From the NCBI GenBank assembly GCA_947494925.1, contig CANLWS010000002.1:62001-126000 (forward strand): DNA of 64,000 nucleotides, written 5' to 3'. Shown one piece after another: positions 1 to 8,147 of the stretch (position 1 is the stretch's first letter; every line of letters begins with the position of its first letter). Below the pieces are notes generated by a model. That model saw only the letters and a program-made list of their open reading frames with translations, searched no databases and was not told the DNA's origin. The position numbers and the translations under genes were made by a program. The DNA comes from an uncultured Alteromonadaceae bacterium (lineage in GTDB: Bacteria; Pseudomonadota; Gammaproteobacteria; Enterobacterales; Alteromonadaceae).

Positions 1-665
1 TAAATTATGGTGACTTAGGCGAAGCTGTAGTGATTGCTAAAGAACTGCTTTTTGACCTTGATTTGCCTCTAAATATGCAAGCAAAAGTTGCAGGTCAGAG
101 TGAAGAAATGGATGCCAGTTTCTCTTCTCTTTACTTTGCATTGGGTCTGGCGGTGTTCATGGTTTATCTGGTCATGGCTTCGCAATTTGAATCTCTGCTT
201 CACCCCTTCCTGATCTTGTTCACTGTGCCTCTGGCTTGCGCCGGGTCCATTTACGGACTGTTCCTGTCAGGCACAAATATCAGTGTTGTAGTATTTATCG
301 GACTGATAATGCTGGCAGGAATAGTGGTCAATAATGCCATTGTACTGATAGATCGTATCAATCAGCTTCGGGAAGCAGGTAGTGAAAAATTAGATGCAAT
401 TAAAGAGTCAGCGCACAGCCGATTAAGGCCTATTCTGATGACGACTCTGACGACGACATTAGGTTTATTACCTATGGCGATTGGGATTGGGGAAGGAGCA
501 GAAATCCGTACCCCAATGGCGATTACCGTCATATTCGGATTATTGTATGCCACCGTATTAACTCTGTTTTTAATACCCGTGTTGTACAGTCTGTTCGACC
601 GTAAACGATTCACAGTAAGCACAACCTTACCGGCTGATAAAAAACGGGAGACAGTATATGGATAA
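1..665 (+). CDS. RND efflux permease, C-terminal part (5' end outside window)
   Basis: Inner-membrane proton-driven drug/solute exporter of the HAE1/AcrB type; only about the last 220 residues are in the window. The frame is open from base 3 with no stop, so the gene continues upstream and the GTG at 30 is an internal valine. Visible are the last transmembrane helices, with the TM10 stretch IVVNNAIVLIDRINQ and the family motif RLRPILMTTLTTTLGLLPMA. The residue aligning with the AcrB TM10 lysine (K940) is Asn. It overlaps the next permease gene by 8 bases, so the two are co-translated. Tandem permeases of this kind (compare MdtB/MdtC) can form mixed trimers; that is inference here. An adaptor gene is expected just upstream. 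Confidence 0.9.
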   Translation, partial: NYGDLGEAVVIAKELLFDLDLPLNMQAKVAGQSEEMDASFSSLYFALGLAVFMVYLVMASQFESLLHPFLILFTVPLACAGSIYGLFLSGTNISVVVFIGLIMLAGIVVNNAIVLIDRINQLREAGSEKLDAIKESAHSRLRPILMTTLTTTLGLLPMAIGIGEGAEIRTPMAITVIFGLLYATVLTLFLIPVLYSLFDRKRFTVSTTLPADKKRETVYG

Positions 666-3600
666 GTTTGCTAATGCGGGCGCTTCGCTCGCATCCTTTG
701 CAATTCGTCGTCCGGTAACAATCGGCATGGTTTTCTTTTCTCTGTTGATGTTGGGAATATTTTCCAGCCGCTGGTTGCCCCTAGAAAAGTGGCCGGGGAT
801 CGACATCCCACAAATGTTCGTCCAGATCCCATATCAGGATGCGACACCGGCTGAAATAGAAAAGCTAATAACCCGCCCTGTAGAGGAAGCACTGGCTACT
901 ATGTCGGGGATCAAGCGGTTGCGTTCAGAATCAAACGAAAATAACGCACAGATAATGATCGAATTTGCCTGGGATGAAAACATCAAGGCTAAAAGTATTG
1001 AAGCCCGCGAGAAAATAGACGCTATCAGGCATTTGCTACCAGATGACGTTGAACGGGTTTTAGTGTTCAAATTCAATACCAATGATATGCCGATTTTTCA
1101 GCTGCGGGTATCCAGTGAGCGTGATTTGTCCAACGCTTATGATCTTTTGGATCGCAACCTTAAAATGCCACTTGAACGGGTACCTGGAGTATCCAGAGTG
1201 GAACTCTATGGCGTACTGAAAAAACAAATCGCCATTCGTCTGGATTCAGATCGCATTGCTGCTTTGCACGTTGATGCAAACGTGTTGACCAAAACATTAA
1301 GGGACGCAAACTTTTCCATGTCTGCTGGCCATTTTTTTGATGACAATCAAAAAATCATGGTGAATCCGATGGGAGAGTTCCGCAGCAAAGAAGAGATTGA
1401 AGACTTGATAGTCGGCACCAATATCAGACTCAAAGACATTGCAGAAGTCAATTTCGAAACACCAAGGCGAGAAGAAGGCCGCCACCTGGATCAAACCTAT
1501 GCTGTCGGTTTTAATATTTTCCGAGAATCCAGTGCAAATCTGGTTCAGGTTTCTCAAGATGCATTGAAAGTCATTGAAGACGCAGAAGAAAACCCTGCCT
1601 TCAATGGTATCAATTTGTTTGTGATGCAGGATGAAGCAGACAGCGTAACCTCTTCCCTCTCTGATTTATTGCAGGCCGGACTTTTGGGTGCCCTGTTGTC
1701 TGTCATAGTGTTGTATGCATTTCTACGCCAGATCACAGTAACCATGATTGTGGTGCTATCGGTGCCCTTCTCTATCTGTATCACTCTTGGTTTTATGTAT
1801 TTTATGGGATATACGCTGAATATTCTGTCCATGATGGGATTGATGCTGGCAGTGGGTATGCTGGTGGACAATGCCGTTGTTGTCACTGAAAGCATTTTCC
1901 TGGAGAAAGAAACTAACCCCGATCCAATAGATGCTACTAAGCAAGGTGTAGGCAAAGTCAGCTTGGCAGTTATTGCTGGTACCACAACCACTGCAATCGT
2001 ATTTTTACCTAACATTGTGGGCGTGAAAATTGACGTCACAGTGTTTCTCGAACATATGGCCATCGCAATCTGCATTTCATTGTTCGCATCACTGCTGCTT
2101 GCTCAAACCTTGATACCTCTGCTGACCACCAAAATCAAGCAACCAAGAAAGGCTCCCTCTGCTGCCTCTAACAGATTTAAAGCCTTGTATTCACGTATCT
2201 TAAAATGGACGTTGGAGAATCAGGGTAAAACCGCATTGATTGCAGTAGTCATTCTTATCAGTACCGCTATTCCAATGGGCCAGGTAACAAGTGATGACGA
2301 AGGAAATAATGATAAGGAACGTATTTGGTTAAACTACGACATGCAAGGAAACTACAAGCTTGAAGAAGTAGAAAAGACTGTCACCAAAATGGAAAAGTAC
2401 CTATATGCCAATCAGGAAAAATTCCATATCAAACAGGTATACAGCTACTACAATCCAGGTTTTGCAGTATCTGGACTCACTCTCAATGAAGATTTGCCTA
2501 TCTCGGTGTCAGCCCTGAAAAAACTGATTAAAGAAGAAATGCCAAGCTTCGCCAGAGCGAAACCTTCCTTCCAATGGGACTCAGGAAACGGTGGTGGTGT
2601 GCGCATGACGTTACTGGGCCAATCTTCTGAAACACTGATGAAAATCGCTGATCAGATTGTACCTGTCCTGGCCAATATCGATGGCATGACCGATGTTAAA
2701 ACAGATATACCCGGCCAGAAATATGAACTTCAGGTAAAAATTGATCGTCAAAAAGCCTTTCGATTCGGCCTTAATACTACAGATATTGCCAGCGTAATCA
2801 CAACCGCGTTGCGTGGCACCAATTTGCGCACTTTCCGCCACGGCGATACAGGTGAGATAGGCATTCGTCTTATGTATGATGAAGAATTGCAGCAGTCAAT
2901 TGAACAGCTTCGCAACCTGACTATTTTCCGCAATGACACGCAAAATGTGACCCTGGATATGGTCGCCGATCTTAAGGTTACGCCGCGATTAAGCCAGATC
3001 CGCCGGAACTATCGTCAAACTGCCTTGAGCATAGGTGCAAACCTTGAAGATAAATTTACCGTTGAACAGGCTCGAGATCATATCAACAAGGTAATGGAAC
3101 ATATTCAGCTGCCAAGCGGTTACAGCTGGACGCTGGACGGTAGTTTCCGTCGTCAGGATGAAGCCCAAGGTGTCATGATGGTCAACATGATCCTGGCAAT
3201 TGCCATGATATATGTCGTGATGGCTGCCTTGTTTGAATCCTTGCTTTTACCCACCGCAGTCATTACATCCCTGTTGTTCTCATTTACTGGTGTATTCTGG
3301 GCACTGTTTGTCACCGGGACATCCATGTCGATAATGTCAATGATTGGGATGTTAATACTGATGGGAATAGTGGTGAATAACGGCATTGTATTGGTGGACA
3401 GGGTCAACCAGTTAGTCAACACCGGATATACTGTACCTAACGCAATCATGGAAGGATGTCTGAGCCGTGTGCGACCAATAATGATGACGGTGGCAACCAC
3501 AGTGCTAGGCTTGTTGCCTTTGGCACTTGGAGATACAACTATTGGGGGCGATGGCCCACCCTATTCGCCGATGGCCATTTCTATTATAGGTGGGTTGTTG

Positions 3601-3726
3601 TTTTCCACTATGACCAGTCTATTTTTGGTTCCCCTGGCCTATCTGTTGCTGCTCAAGTTACGTCGCAAAACCAGTATCATGATTGCTAACAGCAAAGTAC
3701 TGGTCTCTCGGATAGTACGTGCTTAA
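658..3726 (+). CDS. RND efflux permease, second of a tandem pair
   Basis: Full-length 1022-residue RND (AcrB-like, HAE1 type) inner-membrane exporter. It begins with the usual cytoplasmic stretch and TM1 (about residues 15-35), followed by a periplasmic porter domain, TM2-6, a second porter domain (about 540-860) and TM7-12. TM4 reads GMLVDNAVVV: D404 matches AcrB D407 but N405 replaces D408, and TM10 has VVNNGIVLVD with Asn at the K940 position. The start overlaps the end of the preceding permease gene (ATGGATAA), showing translational coupling. Expected to work with a periplasmic adaptor and a TolC-type outer-membrane channel, not in the window. A strong terminator follows. Substrate cannot be deduced. 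Confidence 0.95.
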   Translation: MDKFANAGASLASFAIRRPVTIGMVFFSLLMLGIFSSRWLPLEKWPGIDIPQMFVQIPYQDATPAEIEKLITRPVEEALATMSGIKRLRSESNENNAQIMIEFAWDENIKAKSIEAREKIDAIRHLLPDDVERVLVFKFNTNDMPIFQLRVSSERDLSNAYDLLDRNLKMPLERVPGVSRVELYGVLKKQIAIRLDSDRIAALHVDANVLTKTLRDANFSMSAGHFFDDNQKIMVNPMGEFRSKEEIEDLIVGTNIRLKDIAEVNFETPRREEGRHLDQTYAVGFNIFRESSANLVQVSQDALKVIEDAEENPAFNGINLFVMQDEADSVTSSLSDLLQAGLLGALLSVIVLYAFLRQITVTMIVVLSVPFSICITLGFMYFMGYTLNILSMMGLMLAVGMLVDNAVVVTESIFLEKETNPDPIDATKQGVGKVSLAVIAGTTTTAIVFLPNIVGVKIDVTVFLEHMAIAICISLFASLLLAQTLIPLLTTKIKQPRKAPSAASNRFKALYSRILKWTLENQGKTALIAVVILISTAIPMGQVTSDDEGNNDKERIWLNYDMQGNYKLEEVEKTVTKMEKYLYANQEKFHIKQVYSYYNPGFAVSGLTLNEDLPISVSALKKLIKEEMPSFARAKPSFQWDSGNGGGVRMTLLGQSSETLMKIADQIVPVLANIDGMTDVKTDIPGQKYELQVKIDRQKAFRFGLNTTDIASVITTALRGTNLRTFRHGDTGEIGIRLMYDEELQQSIEQLRNLTIFRNDTQNVTLDMVADLKVTPRLSQIRRNYRQTALSIGANLEDKFTVEQARDHINKVMEHIQLPSGYSWTLDGSFRRQDEAQGVMMVNMILAIAMIYVVMAALFESLLLPTAVITSLLFSFTGVFWALFVTGTSMSIMSMIGMLILMGIVVNNGIVLVDRVNQLVNTGYTVPNAIMEGCLSRVRPIMMTVATTVLGLLPLALGDTTIGGDGPPYSPMAISIIGGLLFSTMTSLFLVPLAYLLLLKLRRKTSIMIANSKVLVSRIVRA

Positions 3727-3741
3727 CTAAAAAAGACGAAT

Positions 3742-3767
3742 AAAAAAGGAGCCTTGGCTCCTTTTTT
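3742..3767. terminator. Bidirectional rho-independent terminator
   Basis: GGAGCC-TT-GGCTCC stem flanked by six A on the left and six T on the right, so it can end transcription in both directions. It lies between the RND operon (+) and the convergent TerB-like gene (-). Confidence 0.93.
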
Positions 3768-3774
3768 GTGTCGT

Positions 3775-4173
3775 TTAATCCGCCAGCTCTTTTTCAAGAA
3801 ATGCCAGGGCTTTTGCTTCATTTTCATCAAGCTCGCCGTCAACCATAACAATATCTCTGGCTAATTTTAGCGCTTGCTCTTTCATTTGTGGGTCAACCAA
3901 CAATTTGCAACGATGGGCAATAAAATCTTCAACCTGATCATTCTCCTGCGCCGTTTTACACTTTGCCAAAGTTACATCATAGTATTCGTCTTTACTGAGC
4001 TCGTTATTCCATTTTATGGTAGCCAACCAATCTTTCATAAAGGTCATTTCACTATATGCCACCACACCATCAATGATGACAAACAATAAAACCAGGTCAA
4101 ACAAGGCTTCACGTTGCTGCTGATCCTGACAGTGGCCAATATCCAATGCATTGAGAAACTGCTCAAATTTCAT
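3775..4173 (-). CDS. TerB-like helical protein
   Basis: 132-residue soluble, acidic, all-helical protein. Two similar segments, VIIDGVVAYSE (about residues 33-43) and IVMVDGELDENE (about 108-119), match the repeated acidic D-G-x-x-x-x-x-E pattern of the TerB/tellurite-resistance family, in which acidic residues bind divalent metal. No other ter genes are nearby, so a role in tellurite resistance should not be assumed; TerB-like domains are common in stress and membrane-associated proteins. Convergent with the RND operon, sharing its terminator. Function unknown. Confidence 0.7.
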   Translation of the reverse strand: MKFEQFLNALDIGHCQDQQQREALFDLVLLFVIIDGVVAYSEMTFMKDWLATIKWNNELSKDEYYDVTLAKCKTAQENDQVEDFIAHRCKLLVDPQMKEQALKLARDIVMVDGELDENEAKALAFLEKELAD

Positions 4174-4290
4174 GTAAAACTCCCTAAGTTTTTCTGAAAA
4201 CAGCCATGTGAGCTGTTAATCTATGAAGTACTTTGTATCTTATTGATGCCGACACACAAGTACAATTCACTTTTATAAAAATTTAATCCT

Positions 4291-4803
4291 ATGTTGAAGC
4301 AACAAATCATTCTTGGGATCTCCAATCCCAAAAGTCCAACAAATATGGGCAGTATTTTGCGTGCAGCTGGTTGCTTTGGGGCAACCAAAGTTTTTTACAC
4401 AGGCAAAAGGTATGACCTTGCCAGAAAATTTGCAACCGACACTAAACAAGCGGCTAGCCAGATACCGCAGGTCCACTGTGAGGCCTTTGCAGACGTATCC
4501 CCAATTGGAGTCAAAAGAATAGCAGTTGAATTGGTTGAAAATGCTACTCCACTTCCCCATTTTCAGCACCCAGACGATGCGTTTTACCTGTTCGGACCGG
4601 AAGATGGGTCGCTAGCGCAATCGGAATTGGATCAATGCGATGATGTTGTTTATTTGCCGACCAGAGGCTGCCTCAATCTGGCTGCCACAGTCAATATTCT
4701 GCTATATGACCGTGTTGCCAAGTCACAGCTCACAGAATATGGTGATCAACTTATTCGTCGAAGCAGAGATACTAATAACAAAACACAGTTTCGCAGAAAT
4801 TAA
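4291..4803 (+). CDS. TrmH/SpoU family RNA 2'-O-methyltransferase
   Basis: 170-residue SPOUT-class methyltransferase, predicted to transfer a methyl group from S-adenosylmethionine to a ribose 2'-OH of tRNA or rRNA. The three SpoU motifs are present: N-terminal SNPKSPTNMGSILRAAGCFG (motif 1, the Asn/Arg region), LFGPEDGSL (motif 2) and LNLAATVNILLYD (motif 3), the last two forming the knotted cofactor site. It is a minimal-size member without an extra RNA-binding domain, so the target nucleotide cannot be told. Start is an ATG with a weak ribosome-binding site. A 9-bp inverted repeat follows the gene. Confidence 0.88.
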   Translation: MLKQQIILGISNPKSPTNMGSILRAAGCFGATKVFYTGKRYDLARKFATDTKQAASQIPQVHCEAFADVSPIGVKRIAVELVENATPLPHFQHPDDAFYLFGPEDGSLAQSELDQCDDVVYLPTRGCLNLAATVNILLYDRVAKSQLTEYGDQLIRRSRDTNNKTQFRRN

Positions 4804-4820
4804 TCTCACTGCTTTACTAT

Positions 4821-4844
4821 CTACTGACACAATGCTGTCAGTAG
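4821..4844. repeat. 9-bp perfect inverted repeat (hairpin)
   Basis: CTACTGACA, a six-base loop CAATGC, then TGTCAGTAG. It lies 17 bases after the SpoU gene and ahead of the ABM-like gene; the sequence after it is only moderately T-rich (GAGTGTTTTATT). It may be a weak terminator of the methyltransferase gene or an operator for the next gene. Confidence 0.55.
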
Positions 4845-4898
4845 GAGTGTTTTATTCTTCTTCTCGCACCTTAATCAAACGTATAAAGAGGAAGAATC

Positions 4899-5216
4899 AT
4901 GACAACGACTATTGAAATGGTCACTTATCAGCTAAATGAAAATGCAGACCATAATCTTGTTAACGAATTTCAGGAACAAGTAAACAAATTCTGTCTTGAG
5001 CAGCCAGGATTTCTATATCGTTCCATTAGCAAAAACGAAGATATCTGGCATGATATTGTGTATTGGCAAGATAAGGTATCAGCAGACGACGCCTCACAAG
5101 CCTTTGCAAAAACCGAAGTTTGTCAGGCCTTCAACGAAGTGGTTAAAAAGGACAGTGTAAATATGGTACATATGAGCGCTATCACTGAAGCTATGTCTAC
5201 CCCGCCGAATGGATAA
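4899..5216 (+). CDS. ABM-like (dimeric alpha/beta barrel) small protein
   Basis: 105-residue soluble protein. The pattern, an N-terminal strand (EMVTYQLNE), then LVNEFQEQVNKFCLEQPGF and YRSISKNEDIWHDIVYWQD, is that of antibiotic-biosynthesis-monooxygenase/DUF-type ferredoxin-like folds, in which small dimers bind or oxidise hydrophobic substrates. No catalytic residues can be assigned. Start is supported by an AAGAGGAAG ribosome-binding site 5-10 bases upstream. It sits 19 bases ahead of the WYL regulator on the same strand, so the two may be co-transcribed and the regulator may control it. Assignment is by pattern only. Confidence 0.65.
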   Translation: MTTTIEMVTYQLNENADHNLVNEFQEQVNKFCLEQPGFLYRSISKNEDIWHDIVYWQDKVSADDASQAFAKTEVCQAFNEVVKKDSVNMVHMSAITEAMSTPPNG

Positions 5217-5235
5217 GAGGAATCACTAGTAGGTC

Positions 5236-5931
5236 ATGCGTAAAGCGGAGCGTCTCTTTCAAATACTCAACATTCTTCGTAGTCGCCGTGGTGTTACCAC
5301 GGCCGAGCATATTGCTGAGGAATTGAATGTATCGATGCGCACCGTTTACCGCGACATACAAGCATTATCATTGTCCAATATCCCGATTCAGTCAGAGGCT
5401 GGTGTAGGATATCGGTTACAACCTGGTTTCAGCCTGCCACCAATGATGTTCGAGGAAGATGAACTTGAAGCCTTGCTGTTGGGTGCCAAAATGGTAAAAG
5501 GTTGGAGTGATAGCGAATTGGGTCAGGCGGCACAGCGGGCGTTGGACAAAATCCACGCTGTGTTGCCTGATCGTGTCCAAGCTTATCATCAACATGATGA
5601 TTGGTTGATCGTAACCGATTTTGAACGAGAATTAGTGAGCCAATTCAGCCAACCTATTCGTCATGCGGTTAAAAAGCGTTTAATTTTAGATCTTCATTAT
5701 CAACGTGAAGATGGACGGAAATCTACGCGTAGTGTGCTTCCGTTGGGGCTGATATATTGGGGTAAAGTCTGGACTCTGGTTGCCTGGTGCGAGTTGAGAA
5801 AGGACTACAGATTGTTTCGACTTGATCGTATAAAGCGACTAGACCTGACTGAGAAGCAATTCGAGATCCTGGAAAGCCGAAGTTTGGGGCATTTCATGTC
5901 ATTACAAACGCACAAAAATCAATCAAATTAG
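5236..5931 (+). CDS. YafY-type HTH-WYL transcriptional regulator
   Basis: 231-residue DNA-binding regulator. Residues 1-60 form a DeoR/HTH_11-type winged helix (RLFQILNILRSRRGVTTAEH, then the recognition helix in SMRTVYRDIQAL). A WYL-type ligand-sensing domain covers about 125-225 and includes LGLIYWGKVWTLVAWCELR and DYRLFRLDRIKRL. WYL domains sense small ligands or nucleic-acid fragments. The ATG at 5236 starts at the N-terminal helix as in relatives. It follows the ABM-like gene closely, the usual arrangement where YafY-type regulators control an adjacent small enzyme; the target here is inference. Confidence 0.9.
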   Translation: MRKAERLFQILNILRSRRGVTTAEHIAEELNVSMRTVYRDIQALSLSNIPIQSEAGVGYRLQPGFSLPPMMFEEDELEALLLGAKMVKGWSDSELGQAAQRALDKIHAVLPDRVQAYHQHDDWLIVTDFERELVSQFSQPIRHAVKKRLILDLHYQREDGRKSTRSVLPLGLIYWGKVWTLVAWCELRKDYRLFRLDRIKRLDLTEKQFEILESRSLGHFMSLQTHKNQSN

Positions 5932-5995
5932 ACTTATATCATCTCTTCCAGAAAGCTAATACACTGAAAAACTTCACATATTATTAACAATTCAA

Positions 5996-6025
5996 TTGTC
6001 ATCTGACTTTAACCGTGTATATATT
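5996..6025 (+). promoter_or_regulatory. Predicted sigma-70 promoter of the HMG-CoA reductase gene
   Basis: -35 TTGTCA (5996-6001), 18-base spacer, -10 TATATT (6020-6025), about 75 bases upstream of the start codon in the otherwise empty 168-base gap. Each hexamer matches consensus at five of six positions. Confidence 0.5.
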
Positions 6026-6099
6026 AGATTCTTGACTATAATCAGCTAGTTATGTTGACAAAAGTAAAAAGTCGCTCGCCGACTAAGAGGAAATAAAAG

Positions 6100-7272
6100 A
6101 TGGCAGACGAAAACCGAATCCCCAGAAGTTCCGAAAATGATCATACGGATGAAATGGCCAAAACACGCCGAGAGTTTATTAAGGAGAAAACTGGGGCAGA
6201 CCTCAAATACACAGGTGAATACACCATTCCCACAGATGCGCTACCCGGCAATGTAGAAAATTTCGTAGGGATAGTGCAGATGCCGGTTGGCGTTGCAGGT
6301 CCAGTGCAAATCAACGGTGAACACGCCAATGGTCTGTTTTATGTTCCACTTGCAACAACAGAAGGCACTTTGGTTGCTAGTTACAGCCGTGGGATGCGCG
6401 TTATAAATGAATGTGGAGGCGTAAAAACCACTGTCGTTGAAGGTTGGATGCAACGTGCTCCAGCGTTTATTTTTAACGATGCTCGCGAAGCTCGGGATTT
6501 TGGTGAATGGGTCAAGGCTAACTTTGACAAGATTAAAGCGGCATCAGAAACTACTACAAGCGTCGGTAAATTGGAGCACATTGAGCAATGGTCAGTATCT
6601 AAAACCCGATATCTGCGTTTTAACTACACTACTGGCGATGCAGCAGGACAAAACATGGTTGGTAAAGCCACACTGGTAGCCTGTGAATGGATAAAAGCGA
6701 ACTCCCCTATTCCCTGTATGTATCTGTTATCCGGTAATATGGATACAGACAAAAAGCATTCGCATCTTAATATGCTGCATTCTCGTGGTAAACGGGTAAT
6801 CGCCGAAATCGTTCTGAAGAAAGAAGTATTGGCTTCCATCATGAAAGTGGATACCAAAATTTTAGCCGGTGCTACAGTCCTGGCAAATACGGGCGCCCTG
6901 ATGGCAGGTGCAGCTTATAACGGTCCTCACTCAGCGAACGGAATTGCCTCTTTGTATATAGCAACTGGGCAGGATGAAGCGAACGTGGTGGAATCCCATG
7001 CAGGTATGTTGTCTCACCAATTGCTAGACAATGGAGATTTCTATATCTCGGTCACATTACCTTCATTGATCGTAGCAACCTTTGGCGGTGGTACTGGGTT
7101 ACCTACCCAAAATGAGTGTCTGCAAATGTTAGGTTGTGTTGGCAAAGGTAAAGCAAATAAGTTTGCGGAAATTGTTGCGGCTACTGTGCTGGCCGGTGAT
7201 ATATCCCTTGCTTGTGCGGTGATTGCAGGGCATTGGGTAAGCAGCCACGATAAAATGGGCCGAAATCGTTGA
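6100..7272 (+). CDS. Hydroxymethylglutaryl-CoA reductase (class I-type)
   Basis: 390-residue cytosolic enzyme interconverting HMG-CoA and mevalonate with NAD(P)H. The catalytic set of the family is visible: E88 (in ATTEGTLVASYSRG), K218 (in SGNMDTDKKHSH), D292 (in ATGQDEANVVESH) and the C-terminal H383 (in GHWVSSHDKMG). The SGNxxTDKK motif, the GDAAGQNM motif and the GHxxxSH tail resemble the class I (eukaryote/archaea-type) catalytic domain more than class II MvaA. There is no membrane anchor. An AGAGGAA ribosome-binding site precedes the ATG, a promoter lies upstream and a terminator downstream, so it is a single-gene unit. No other mevalonate-pathway gene is in the window. Confidence 0.93.
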   Translation: MADENRIPRSSENDHTDEMAKTRREFIKEKTGADLKYTGEYTIPTDALPGNVENFVGIVQMPVGVAGPVQINGEHANGLFYVPLATTEGTLVASYSRGMRVINECGGVKTTVVEGWMQRAPAFIFNDAREARDFGEWVKANFDKIKAASETTTSVGKLEHIEQWSVSKTRYLRFNYTTGDAAGQNMVGKATLVACEWIKANSPIPCMYLLSGNMDTDKKHSHLNMLHSRGKRVIAEIVLKKEVLASIMKVDTKILAGATVLANTGALMAGAAYNGPHSANGIASLYIATGQDEANVVESHAGMLSHQLLDNGDFYISVTLPSLIVATFGGGTGLPTQNECLQMLGCVGKGKANKFAEIVAATVLAGDISLACAVIAGHWVSSHDKMGRNR

Positions 7273-7287
7273 TCAATCAAAGTTAAT

Positions 7288-7319
7288 TTGAAAAAGCCCC
7301 TTGATATAGGGGCTTTTTA
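7288..7319 (+). terminator. Rho-independent terminator after HMG-CoA reductase
   Basis: AAAAAGCCCC, loop TTGATATA, GGGGCTTTTTAT: a GC-rich stem extended by A/T pairs and followed by a T run, 16 bases after the stop codon. The A tract would also allow termination of minus-strand transcripts. Confidence 0.9.
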
Positions 7320-7391
7320 TTATGTGTAATAAAAACTACGAGGCTTAGACTGTTGTAGTCAAAGGCCAACAAAAAAGAGAACTCTGGTCAG

Positions 7392-7742
7392 ATGCATAAC
7401 AACATTTCCATGACGGTGGTTGAAGCCAAAATAATAATGGATGCACTTAGCAAACATGGGCGTAGCGGGTGCTCTTTGAGCAGGTTGGCGCAAGACACCA
7501 AAATAGATCCTCATGATCTTCGTGCTTACATGGGGAAGTACTTACATTTTTTCACCAAGGTCGGCGATGAGCCCAAATATGTATTGAATCGTTTTGGCAA
7601 ATACAAAGGCTCACCTGAACGCATGTTGATCGCCTATGAAAAAGAAAAAGAGCAGTCCCAGCGGAATATGCATATTTACTGGGGAGTCATATTGTTTTCA
7701 CTATTAGTCGTTGTTTTGCTGTTAATACAGAATCTGGACTAG
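7392..7742 (+). CDS. Hypothetical protein with helical N-terminus and C-terminal membrane anchor
   Basis: 116 residues. Residues 8-75 look like a small helix-turn-helix/winged-helix-type fold (AKIIMDALSKHGRSGCSLSR followed by DLRAYMGKYLHFF and a YVLNRFGKY wing), then a charged linker (about 76-92) and a single transmembrane helix (about 94-112, YWGVILFSLLVVVLLLIQ). The topology suggests a cytoplasmic domain tethered to the inner membrane. I do not recognise a family. It precedes a second small membrane protein by 45 bases on the same strand. Confidence 0.6.
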   Translation: MHNNISMTVVEAKIIMDALSKHGRSGCSLSRLAQDTKIDPHDLRAYMGKYLHFFTKVGDEPKYVLNRFGKYKGSPERMLIAYEKEKEQSQRNMHIYWGVILFSLLVVVLLLIQNLD

Positions 7743-7787
7743 CCAAATATATTGATATGCCATCAAATTAATTAACCAGGAAATTAT

Positions 7788-8123
7788 ATGAGCTCCCAAT
7801 ACCTTTGCCCGAAATGTAATATGAACTTTGATGACCAAACAGCCATGTGCGAAGACTGGCGACTGCCTGAGAAGAAATTTGGCTGCCCACATTGTAAAAC
7901 GTTTTTTAGCAAACAGCTTTCACCAGAACTAAACAGGATCCATCCCTATTTTTTAGTGAGTTCAGTGCTGTTTATTCTATTGATGTTATGGCCAGAATTT
8001 ATCCGTCAAATCCCCTACCTGGATATTGGTATCGCGTTAAATTCAATGATTGCGATGAACTGGCAGGCATTTCATTTCTGGAAAATACGTAAATCCATAC
8101 ACCTGCTCTCACCTTATGAGTGA
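7788..8123 (+). CDS. Hypothetical zinc-ribbon membrane protein
   Basis: 111 residues. The N-terminus carries a four-cysteine site: CPKC at about residues 6-9, and CPHC at about 34-37, the classic zinc-ribbon arrangement, with an additional Cys between. Two hydrophobic helices follow (about 58-72 and 80-95). A CAGGAAA ribosome-binding site precedes the ATG. It may be co-transcribed with the preceding anchored protein. Function unknown; it is possibly a small membrane adaptor. Confidence 0.65.
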   Translation: MSSQYLCPKCNMNFDDQTAMCEDWRLPEKKFGCPHCKTFFSKQLSPELNRIHPYFLVSSVLFILLMLWPEFIRQIPYLDIGIALNSMIAMNWQAFHFWKIRKSIHLLSPYE

Positions 8124-8147
8124 AAACCTAAGTCTTTAGGGAAAGTA

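Noticed and set aside
30-665. Treating the GTG at 30 as the true start of a short gene
   Set aside because: The frame is open to the window edge and the sequence begins inside an RND permease domain, so it is a cut-off longer gene, not a truncated one.
1554-2075. 173-residue minus-strand frame opposite the RND permease
   Set aside because: Low-complexity mirror of membrane-helix codons; no ribosome-binding site; the plus-strand gene is certain.
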